From Nocardiopsis terrae (GTDB taxonomy: Bacteria > Actinomycetota > Actinomycetes > Streptosporangiales > Streptosporangiaceae), in contig NZ_BMXJ01000002.1 of NCBI RefSeq assembly GCF_014651695.1, forward strand, positions 496,001 through 560,000: DNA of 64,000 bases, given 5' to 3'. The notes under the pieces were generated by a model, which saw only the letters and a program-made list of their open reading frames with translations, did no database searches and was not told the DNA's origin. Below, in pieces: positions 57,814 through 64,000 of this stretch (its first letter is position 1; each line of letters begins with the position of its first letter). Both the position numbers and the translations under genes were made by a program.

Positions 57814-57822
57814 GGAGGAAAA

Positions 57823-58593
57823 ATGTCCGCAGGTCCGCGGGTGATCGCGGCGGTTCTGGCCGGAGGGGTCGGTGCCCGGATGGGCGCCCCCGCCCCCAAG
57901 CAGTTGTTGCCGCTGGACGGGCGGCCCATCATCGAGCACTCGATCGCGGCCTTCGAGGCCAGCCCCGAGGTGGACGAGATCGTCGTGCTGATGGTGGGCG
58001 AGTACGTGGGCCGGGTCGAGGAGATCGTCGCCGACGCCGGGTTCGCCAAGGTCTCGGCGGTCCTGCCCGGCGGGGCGACCAGAACGGAGACCTCGTACGC
58101 GGCGCTGTCCGCGACGGCCTCGGCGGCCGACTCCGACCTGGTCCTGCTGCACGACGCCGCGCGGCCGCTGGTCCGCCCGGCGACGGTCGCCGCGTGCGTG
58201 CGCGCCCTGGGGGAGGCCGGGGCCGCGGGGGTGGCGGTGCCCAGCGCCGACACCGTGGTCCGGGTGGCTCCCGGCAGGAGCGGCGGCGAGGCGATCGCGG
58301 CGACCCCGGACCGCTCCCGGCTGCGCAGGATGCAGACACCGCAGGGGTTCCGGCTGGGTGTGGTCCGGCGCGCCTACGAACGGGCGATGGCCGACCCCGA
58401 TCTGGTGGCCACCGACGACTGCGGGGTGGTGCTGCGCTACCTGCCCGAGGAGGAGGTTCGGATCGTGCCGGGCGAGGAGACCAACATCAAGGTGACCAAC
58501 CCGGGTGACGTGGAGGTCGCCGAGACCCTGCTGCGCCGGATGCGCGCGCACGCGGCCGTGGAGGCGCCCCCGGAAGCCGGGAGAACAGTGTGA
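57823..58593 (+). CDS. IspD/TarI-family cytidylyltransferase
   Basis: The family transfers CMP from CTP to methylerythritol phosphate (IspD) or ribitol-5-phosphate (TarI). The 256-residue protein has AAVLAGGVGARMG, APKQLLPLDGRPIIEHSI, GGATRTETSYAAL, LLHDAARPLV, RMQTPQGFRL, ATDDCGVVLRY and EETNIKVTNPGD. No ispF is present, and the setting with an exporter, a glycerophosphodiesterase and an LCP gene makes a TarI-like polyol-phosphate role at least as likely as isoprenoid synthesis. AGGAGG lies 7 nt before ATG 57823. It overlaps the next gene by 4 nt (GTGA). Confidence 0.85.
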   Translation: MSAGPRVIAAVLAGGVGARMGAPAPKQLLPLDGRPIIEHSIAAFEASPEVDEIVVLMVGEYVGRVEEIVADAGFAKVSAVLPGGATRTETSYAALSATASAADSDLVLLHDAARPLVRPATVAACVRALGEAGAAGVAVPSADTVVRVAPGRSGGEAIAATPDRSRLRRMQTPQGFRLGVVRRAYERAMADPDLVATDDCGVVLRYLPEEEVRIVPGEETNIKVTNPGDVEVAETLLRRMRAHAAVEAPPEAGRTV

Positions 58594-59369
58594 GCGGGGT
58601 CTTCGGGGCGACCGAGGTGATCGGCCACCGGGGCGCGGGCCGGGGCGTGGTCGACGGCGCCCGGGAGAACACCCCCGCCTCGTTCGAGCTGGCCGCGCGG
58701 GCCGGCGCCGACTGGGTCGAGATCGACGTGCGGCGCACCGCCGACGACCGGCTGGTGCTCTTCCACAACGCGGCGCTGGACGACGGTCGAGCGGTCGTGG
58801 ACCTGACCGAGGCGCAGTGCCGGGAGGCGGGGCTGGCCGGTCTGGAGGAGGGGTTGGCCGCGATCCCGGCCGAGGTGGGCCTGGACGTGGACGTCAAGAC
58901 GGTGATGGAGGACGGGGCGGACGCCCCGGCGCGGCGGACCCTCGCGCTCGTCCTGCCGTTCCTGCGCCGGGAGGCGAAGCGTCGCCGACTGTTCGTCTGC
59001 TCCTTCGATCCGGGCCTTCTCCTGGGGGTGCGCGAGGGCGCACCGGGGGTGGCGACCGCGTGGATGCCGTACGTGCGCAACCCGGCGGATTCGGCGGTCC
59101 CCGGCGCGGTGGGCATGGGCTGCCCGATCGTGGCGGTGGACGCCCGCGCACTCGGTCTGGCCGGGGAGGCGGCCCGGCCGGGCCGCCGCAGCCTGGAGTA
59201 CACGGTGGAGACGGCGCACCGGTCCGGGCTGGAGATCATCTCCTGGTGCCCGGCCCCGGCGGACGCGGCCCGGTTCGCCGGGGCGGGGATGGACGCGGTG
59301 GTGGTGGACGACGTGCCCGGAACGGTGGCGGCTCTGGAGGGGACCGGAACCACCGGTGAGGCCGGGTGA
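58590..59369 (+). CDS. Glycerophosphodiester phosphodiesterase
   Basis: The 259-residue protein has the GDPD signature IGHRGAGRG, ENTPASFELAARAGADWVEIDV, and HNAALDDGRAV. A late IISWCPAPADAARF and GMDAVVVDDVPG complete the barrel. It has no signal peptide, so it works in the cytosol on glycerophosphodiesters, giving glycerol-3-phosphate. The start GTG overlaps the cytidylyltransferase stop by 4 nt, so the two are coupled. Together they could link glycerol/polyol phosphate supply to CDP-activation. It converges on the DUF4429 gene with a 15-nt gap. Confidence 0.9.
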   Translation: MSGVFGATEVIGHRGAGRGVVDGARENTPASFELAARAGADWVEIDVRRTADDRLVLFHNAALDDGRAVVDLTEAQCREAGLAGLEEGLAAIPAEVGLDVDVKTVMEDGADAPARRTLALVLPFLRREAKRRRLFVCSFDPGLLLGVREGAPGVATAWMPYVRNPADSAVPGAVGMGCPIVAVDARALGLAGEAARPGRRSLEYTVETAHRSGLEIISWCPAPADAARFAGAGMDAVVVDDVPGTVAALEGTGTTGEAG

Positions 59370-59384
59370 CCCCGGCCTCACCTC

Positions 59385-60416
59385 TCAGATCCGGTCGAGG
59401 AGTTCGGCTTTCTTGGTGCTGAACTCCTCGTCGGTGAGCAGGCCCTTGGTGTGGAGGGCGCCGAGCCTTTCGATCTGCTCGAAGATCCATGTGGTGTCGG
59501 CGGGCCGTGGTGGGGCCCCGCCGTCTCCCGCCCCGCCGTCTGCGGCGTCTGCGGCTCCGTCACCGGGGAGGTCCGTGGTGGGACGGGGACCGCGTACGGC
59601 CTCCAGGGCGGTGCGGGCCGCGTTCTTCCACCACTCCGGGTCGTCGAAACCGGGCCCGGCGCCGTCCTGGGCGGCCTCGCCGGATCCGAGTGCGGCGCGG
59701 GTGGCCGCGCCCAGGGCCCAGCGGTGCGCGGTGACGGTCGCGGCGAGCAGGAAGGCCTGGTGGCTCTCGTTGCTACCATCACCCGCCCGCAGCACGTTGA
59801 GGTCGTTCTTGGGTTTGGCCGCGTCCGCGGTCCCTCCGGCGATGATCCGGACGAAGCCCCACCCCCAGTCGTCGAGGGGCGCCCACTCCACTCCGGTGAT
59901 GTCGGCGAGGTCGTACTCGCGGCGCTGTTTCTTCTTCTTGTAGCCGCTCGCGTGGGCTCCCGCCCAGACCAGGGTCAGCCGGTCGGGTTCCAGGCGGGCG
60001 GTTCCCTCACAGGTCCGGATGTGCAGGGGTAGCGCGGGAACGAGGCGGGTGGGGGTGGCCGGGTCCGGTTCCGCGGCCCGGCCGGCGGCGAAGCGGATCT
60101 GGTCGGCCAGGTACTCGGCGACCAGCTCGGTCCTGGCGGGACCGGTCAGCCGGAAGGGCTGGGCCTTGTCGTCGAGTGCGGCGCCGACGGCGGCGTAGGG
60201 GTCCATGCCCTCGTGCAGCCGCAGGTTCATGACCCAGCCGTTCCTGCGCCCGGCACCGGGACGGAAGTCCACGTCCTGGATCGCGGAGACGGGGACGTCC
60301 ACCCTTTCGAGGAGCTTGAGCAGCGGGCTCCTGAACCAGCCCTTGGTCTCGTACCTGACAGCGATCGACTGACTGTCGAACACCCAGGACGCCTGGTCTC
60401 CGCGCAACTCGTCCAT
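59385..60416 (-). CDS. DUF4429 protein with C-terminal SHOCT domain (copy A)
   Basis: The 343-residue protein has two DUF4429-type (PH-like) domains, about 1-115 (WVFDSQSIAVRYETKG to LVAEYLADQIRF) and 130-230 (ARLEPDRLTLVW to HQAFLLAATVTAH), a Pro/Gly/Asp-rich linker and a terminal SHOCT helix pair (FEQIERLGALHTKGLLTDEEF). SHOCT motifs often mediate oligomerisation. Function is unknown. GAGAGGG precedes the ATG. Copy B lies directly upstream and shares long identical DNA, so this is a tandem duplication. The linker here is longer than in copy B by about 50 residues. Confidence 0.8.
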   Translation of the reverse strand: MDELRGDQASWVFDSQSIAVRYETKGWFRSPLLKLLERVDVPVSAIQDVDFRPGAGRRNGWVMNLRLHEGMDPYAAVGAALDDKAQPFRLTGPARTELVAEYLADQIRFAAGRAAEPDPATPTRLVPALPLHIRTCEGTARLEPDRLTLVWAGAHASGYKKKKQRREYDLADITGVEWAPLDDWGWGFVRIIAGGTADAAKPKNDLNVLRAGDGSNESHQAFLLAATVTAHRWALGAATRAALGSGEAAQDGAGPGFDDPEWWKNAARTALEAVRGPRPTTDLPGDGAADAADGGAGDGGAPPRPADTTWIFEQIERLGALHTKGLLTDEEFSTKKAELLDRI

Positions 60417-60457
60417 GACACCCTCTCCGGTTCTGCCTTCACCGACCTGCCTAGCAG

Positions 60458-60487
60458 AACGTCCGCCCCCGATCGAGGGCGAACGTC
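60458..60487. repeat. Degenerate copy of the DUF4429 leader hairpin
   Basis: aacgtccgccc (60458-60468) faces gggcgaacgtc (60477-60487), two positions from a perfect palindrome. It matches the perfect version at 61447-61476 upstream of copy B. Confidence 0.6.
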
Positions 60488-60520
60488 GTCCGGATACGGC
60501 CGCTGCCGGCCCGGTTCTGA

Positions 60521-61405
60521 TCAGATCCGGTCAAGGAGTTCGGCCTTCTTCGCGTTGAACTCCTCATCGGTGATCAGGCCCTTGGCACGTAGGTCACCGA
60601 GTCGTTCGATCTGCCCGAAGATCCACTCGTCGTCACCCGAAGGCCCGGGAGCCGGCCCTACGGCGCCCGGTACGCCCACGGCTCCGAGGTCCCTGGCCCA
60701 CAGGTGCGCGGTGAGGGTGGCAGCGAGCAGGAACGCGTGGTAGTTCTCATTGCTGCTGGCGTCCATACCCGTGCGCAGCGCGCCGAGGTCGTCCCTGGGT
60801 TTGATCGTCCCCTGAGCGTTCTCCCTGGTGAAGACACGCACTAGCCCCCACCCCCCGCTGTTGGCGGGAGCCCACTCCACCCCGGTGATGTCGGCGAGAC
60901 CGTACTCGCGGCGCTGGCCCCTCTTCGTGCGACCGCTCGCGTATGCACCCTCCCAGGCCAGGGTCAGCAGGTCGGGTTCCAAACGGGCGGTTCCCTCACA
61001 GGTCCGGATGTGCAGGGGGAGGGCGGGGACCAGACGCGTCGGGGCCAAAGGGTCGGGCGCCTCGGCCTGACCGGCCGCGAAGCGGAGCTGGTCGGCCAGG
61101 TACTCGGCGACCAGCTCGGTCCTGGCGGGACCGGTCAGCCGGAAGGGCTGGGCCTTGTCGTCGAGTGCGGACCCGGCGGCGGCGTAGGGGTCCATGCCCT
61201 CGTGCAGCCGCAGGTTCATGACCCAGCCGTTCCTGCGCCCGGCACCGGGACGGAAGTCGACCTTGTCGATCACGCCGACCGGCACCTCCAGGACACCGAG
61301 GAACTTGAGCAGCGGGTTCCTGAACCAGCCCTTGGTCTCGTACCTGATGGAGACCGACTCCCCGTCGAACCCCCAGGCGGCCTGGTCTCCGCGCAACTCG
61401 TCCAT
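60521..61405 (-). CDS. DUF4429 protein with C-terminal SHOCT domain (copy B)
   Basis: The 294-residue paralogue of copy A begins MDELRGDQAAWGFDGESVSI and has the same two DUF4429-type domains and the SHOCT end FGQIERLGDLRAKGLITDEEF with a shorter linker. ATG 61403-61405 with GAGAGGG upstream is identical to that of copy A. Long runs of DNA (for example around 61090-61240 against 60100-60250, and the first 90 bp upstream) are nearly identical, pointing to recent duplication or gene conversion. Function unknown. Confidence 0.8.
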   Translation of the reverse strand: MDELRGDQAAWGFDGESVSIRYETKGWFRNPLLKFLGVLEVPVGVIDKVDFRPGAGRRNGWVMNLRLHEGMDPYAAAGSALDDKAQPFRLTGPARTELVAEYLADQLRFAAGQAEAPDPLAPTRLVPALPLHIRTCEGTARLEPDLLTLAWEGAYASGRTKRGQRREYGLADITGVEWAPANSGGWGLVRVFTRENAQGTIKPRDDLGALRTGMDASSNENYHAFLLAATLTAHLWARDLGAVGVPGAVGPAPGPSGDDEWIFGQIERLGDLRAKGLITDEEFNAKKAELLDRI

Positions 61406-61446
61406 GACACCCTCTCCGGTTCTGCCTTCACCGACCTGCCTAGCAG

Positions 61447-61476
61447 AACGTCCGCCCCCGATCGAGGGCGGACGTT
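61447..61476. promoter_or_regulatory. Perfect 11-bp inverted repeat before DUF4429 copy B
   Basis: aacgtccgccc (61447-61457) and gggcggacgtt (61466-61476) are exact complements with an 8-nt spacer. It lies 42 nt upstream of copy B and also 34 nt past the stop of the glycosyltransferase gene, so operator and terminator are both possible. Confidence 0.5.
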
Positions 61477-61509
61477 GTCCGGATACGGCCGTTACAGGGC
61501 CGGGGCGGA

Positions 61510-62511
61510 TCAGGCCCGGGTGGACTGGGCGGAGCGCGAGTCGGCGCCGAGCCCGGGCGGGCTGGTGATGAAGCCGACGCCCCACGACATGTGCATGGTG
61601 GCGAGCGCGGCCGGGACCAGCGGCCACGAGGGGGCGGGCAGGCCGCGGGTGAGCGGGACCGAGGCGGCCGTGATCAGGGCCAGGTAGGCGGCGGGCACCA
61701 GCCACAGCGGCCAGAGGAACACCCCTCCGACCAGGCCCGCGACGATTCCGGCCACGGCCACGGGCGGGGCCAGGTAGCGCAGGTTGATGGTGCCCCTGTG
61801 CTGGCGGGCGACCACGCGCCGCCAGCGGCCGTAGTGGAAGTACTGCTTGGCGAGCAGGCGCATGTTGCGGCGCGGACGGTAGGAGACCCGCATCCGGGGC
61901 TGGAACCACACGGTGCCGCCGGTGGTGCGGATGCGGTGGTTCATCTCCCAGTCCTGTGCCCGTAGGAAGGCCTCGTCGTAGCCGCCGACCCGTTCCAGGG
62001 CCGAGCGGCGGAAGACGCCGAGGTAGACGGTGTCGGCGGGGCCGCCCTCGCCGCCGGTGTGGAAACGGGCGTTGCCCACGCCGACCTTGGAGGTCATGGC
62101 CGCGGCGACGGCTTTCTCCCAGGGGGTGGTGCCCTCCGCGGCCATGATGCCGCCGACGTTGTCGGCTCCGGTCTCGTCGAGGGTCTCCACCGCCACCCGG
62201 AGGTAGTCGGAGGGCATCATCGCGTGGCCGTCGATGCGGGCGACGATGTCGTGTGAGGAGGCGCCGATGGCGGCGTTCAGCGCTGCGGGGGTCCTGCCGG
62301 TGGGGTTGTCCACCACCTTGACCCGGGGGTCGGCCGCGGCGAGGCCGTCGGCGACCTCGCGGGTGCGGTCCGAGGAGGGGCCGACGCCCAGAACGACCTC
62401 GAGCTCGCCGGGGTACTCCTGGGCGAGGACGTGCTCCACCGCTGCGGCGAGGTGGCGCTCTTCGTTCAGTACGGGCATGACGACGGAGACAGGCGGCCAG
62501 GACACGGGCAC
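61510..62511 (-). CDS. GT2-family glycosyltransferase with C-terminal membrane helices (ExoA-like)
   Basis: The 333-residue protein has a GT-A domain: SVVMPVLNEERHLAAAVEHV, VVDNPTGRTPAALNAAI, ARIDGHAMM (DxD region), VYLGVFRRSALERVGGYDE and the base region RAQDWEMNHRI. Two or three membrane helices follow (about 246-300). It resembles ExoA/succinoglycan-type transferases that extend lipid-linked glycans at the membrane. GTG 62511 is used. GTG 62505, two codons on, has better spacing to GGGAA. It is divergent from the LCP gene (gap 62512-62795, no gene seen). Confidence 0.85.
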   Translation of the reverse strand: MPVSWPPVSVVMPVLNEERHLAAAVEHVLAQEYPGELEVVLGVGPSSDRTREVADGLAAADPRVKVVDNPTGRTPAALNAAIGASSHDIVARIDGHAMMPSDYLRVAVETLDETGADNVGGIMAAEGTTPWEKAVAAAMTSKVGVGNARFHTGGEGGPADTVYLGVFRRSALERVGGYDEAFLRAQDWEMNHRIRTTGGTVWFQPRMRVSYRPRRNMRLLAKQYFHYGRWRRVVARQHRGTINLRYLAPPVAVAGIVAGLVGGVFLWPLWLVPAAYLALITAASVPLTRGLPAPSWPLVPAALATMHMSWGVGFITSPPGLGADSRSAQSTRA

Positions 62512-62795
62512 TTCCCAAGGTCAGGACATGTCGGGACTGCGCGGGGCCACGGGGGTTCCGCGCGCGCTCAACGGTACTGCACACGCACCCACCGCTCATC
62601 CGTGTCGCCCGGGTGTGCGGATGTGCCGGGTGGGGAAGGGTTTTCGAGACGTTTGGGTCCTGGCGAACGCTTCCACTGTCCGCTGCGTCACACCCAAAGG
62701 GGAGAACAACACGCCGATGGTCGACATCCCGCGCCCTTCGGCCGATCGGGTGACAACCTAGGTACCGAGGACACCGTTGAACGGGTGGGACGGGG

Positions 62796-64000
62796 ATGCC
62801 GATGAGCGACGACGACGCCGGACGGCACGGGCCAACGGGCGAGTTCCGACGCGAGCGCTCACAGCCCCTGCCCCCCGGCGGGCGGCGCTCGCCCCGATCC
62901 GGCAGGGTCACCGTGCCCGATGCGCGGATCCGCCGTCACCGCAACGGCCTGCTCCTGATGGGTGTGCTCTCGGTGCTGGTCCTGCTCGCCTCGGGCACCT
63001 CGTGGGCGATCACCGGATGGATGTCGGGTTCCCTCAACCGGTTCGACGTGTTCGGTGACATGGCGGACGGCGACCGCCCCGATGAGACCGGCGGCCTGAC
63101 CTTCCTCGTGATCGGCTCCGACAGCCGGGACGAGATGAGCATGGAGGACAAGAACGCGCTGAGCGTGGGGTCCACCCCCGGGCAGCGTTCGGACAGCATC
63201 ATGCTGGTGCGCCTCAACCACGAACGCGACCACCTCACCGTGGTGGGCATCCCCCGTGACCTGTGGGTGGAAGTACCCGGCGAGGGTGAGGACAAGATCA
63301 ACGCCGCCTACGCCTACGGCGGCCCCCAGCTCGCGGTCCAGACGGTGGAGTCGGTCACCGACGTACGGATCGACCACTACGTCGAGGTGGACTTCAGCGG
63401 CTTCGTGGACGTGGTGGACTCCCTGGACGGCATCGACGTGTGCCTGCCCGAGGCGATCGAGGACCCCAAGGCGCACCTGGACATGGCGGCCGGAACACAC
63501 CGGGTGGACGGGACCGAGGCGCTGGCCTTCGCCCGCACCCGGGCCACCCCCCGCGGCGACCTGGACCGGATCGACCGGCAGCAGCAGGTGCTGTCGGCGA
63601 TGCTCGACCGGGCGATGAGCACCGAGACGCTCTCCGACCCGGTCAAGCTGACCGCCTTCCTGGACAGCGCCCTGTCCTCGGTGACCGTGGACGAAGGGCT
63701 GGACACCAGCACCATCAACGACCTCGCCTACCAGATGCGCGACCTCGACCTGAGGGACGTCACCTTCGCCCAGGTGCCCATCGCCGACATGAACCACTGG
63801 ACGCCGCGCGGCGACGTCGCCCTACTGTGGGACGAGCCCGCCGCGCGGGAGATGTTCGCGGCGGTCAACGCGGACCGCCCGCTGGTCGAACCGGAGCCCG
63901 GGGACGACGCCGGAGCGGAGGAGGAACCGGTTCCGAGCGGCATCAGTCTCCGGGTGTTCAACGGCACCGCCGCCCCCGGTCTGGGCGCCCGGCTGGACGG
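62796..64000 (+). CDS. LytR-CpsA-Psr (LCP) family cell-wall glycopolymer ligase, 3' truncated
   Basis: LCP enzymes attach teichoic acids or other glycopolymers from lipid carriers to peptidoglycan. The product has a basic cytosolic N-terminus, one membrane helix (GLLLMGVLSVLVLLASGTSWAI) and an LCP domain: TFLVIGSDSRDE, GQRSDSIMLVRL, VGIPRDLWV, KINAAYAYGG, VDFSGFVDVVDSLDGIDV and ALAFARTRATPRGDLDRIDRQQ. A LytR_C domain begins at SLRVFNGTAAPGLGA and runs off the window. ATG 62796 or 62802 is possible. GGGG precedes the second at 6 nt. Its place beside the glycan locus fits attachment of that polymer to the wall. Confidence 0.92.
   Translation, partial: MPMSDDDAGRHGPTGEFRRERSQPLPPGGRRSPRSGRVTVPDARIRRHRNGLLLMGVLSVLVLLASGTSWAITGWMSGSLNRFDVFGDMADGDRPDETGGLTFLVIGSDSRDEMSMEDKNALSVGSTPGQRSDSIMLVRLNHERDHLTVVGIPRDLWVEVPGEGEDKINAAYAYGGPQLAVQTVESVTDVRIDHYVEVDFSGFVDVVDSLDGIDVCLPEAIEDPKAHLDMAAGTHRVDGTEALAFARTRATPRGDLDRIDRQQQVLSAMLDRAMSTETLSDPVKLTAFLDSALSSVTVDEGLDTSTINDLAYQMRDLDLRDVTFAQVPIADMNHWTPRGDVALLWDEPAAREMFAAVNADRPLVEPEPGDDAGAEEEPVPSGISLRVFNGTAAPGLGARLD

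Noticed and set aside
57076..57822. N-terminal extension of the cytidylyltransferase by about 250 residues
   Set aside because: The extension is Pro/Arg-rich without motifs, spans the divergent promoter and repeats, and the ATG at 57823 has an excellent ribosome site.
61406..62911. Extension of DUF4429 copy B through the glycosyltransferase region
   Set aside because: The paralogue starts at the equivalent ATG with the same ribosome site, and the extension is antisense-like or out-of-frame to a real glycosyltransferase.
1..64000. tRNA, rRNA, insertion sequences, prophage and integrase genes
   Set aside because: I looked for tRNA-like cloverleaves, transposase DDE motifs, terminal inverted repeats with target duplications and integrase motifs, and saw none I could support.

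Overview
The window is very GC-rich DNA with the codon bias of an actinomycete: nearly every long frame is open on both strands, GTG and TTG starts are common, and many genes lack a Shine-Dalgarno site but carry a TAGnnT box 7-8 nt before the start. The gene families (mycobacterial-type AdnAB, MoeZ, actinobacterial-type NudC, an alkyltransferase-like protein, a MiaE-like ferritin-fold protein beside a DEAD-box helicase, and a teichoic-acid-like envelope locus) point to a filamentous actinomycete. Nocardiopsis or a near relative is my best guess, by impression only. I saw no tRNA, rRNA, CRISPR array, insertion sequence or prophage.

Region 1 (1-13,960) is housekeeping: NAD(H) pyrophosphatase NudC, an M20 dipeptidase, an EF-hand protein, a lipoprotein with two DUF4333 domains, the AdnA/AdnB helicase-nuclease pair for double-strand-break end resection, an alkyltransferase-like DNA-damage sensor, an SPW-repeat membrane protein and MoeZ. 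Region 2 (14,000-24,200) holds a TetR regulator, a TM-helix channel-like protein behind a SigB/SigF-like promoter, a ferritin-fold protein, a DEAD-box RNA helicase that seems to start at CTG after a long leader, an alpha/beta hydrolase, a metallo-beta-lactamase-fold protein that has lost most metal ligands, a PHP phosphatase and a zinc-ribbon protein. Region 3 (24,200-38,700) has TypA/BipA, a MutT-like Nudix enzyme, RecD2, a YjbR protein, a Ser/Thr kinase with a long activation loop, a sortase-anchored 5'-nucleotidase, several exported proteins and an OmpR-type two-component system.

Region 4 (38,700-64,000) is a large cell-envelope glycopolymer locus. It combines UDP-GlcNAc 2-epimerase and a UDP-sugar 6-dehydrogenase (together a route to UDP-ManNAcA), several glycosyltransferases including a tandem double GT-B protein, a TagGH-like ABC exporter, an IspD/TarI-type cytidylyltransferase overlapping a glycerophosphodiesterase, and an LCP-family ligase cut by the window end. 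Inside it is a tightly coupled five-gene operon: two polytopic membrane proteins, a sugar/polyol-phosphate nucleotidyltransferase, an sn-glycerol-1-phosphate-dehydrogenase-like enzyme and a CDP-alcohol phosphotransferase. Read together, this suggests reduction of a ketose phosphate to a polyol phosphate, activation with CTP, and transfer to a membrane or wall acceptor. This operon is my strongest candidate for an under-described system.

Convergent gene pairs are usually separated by strong GC hairpins. The gap between the exporter and the cytidylyltransferase is filled with short imperfect repeats.
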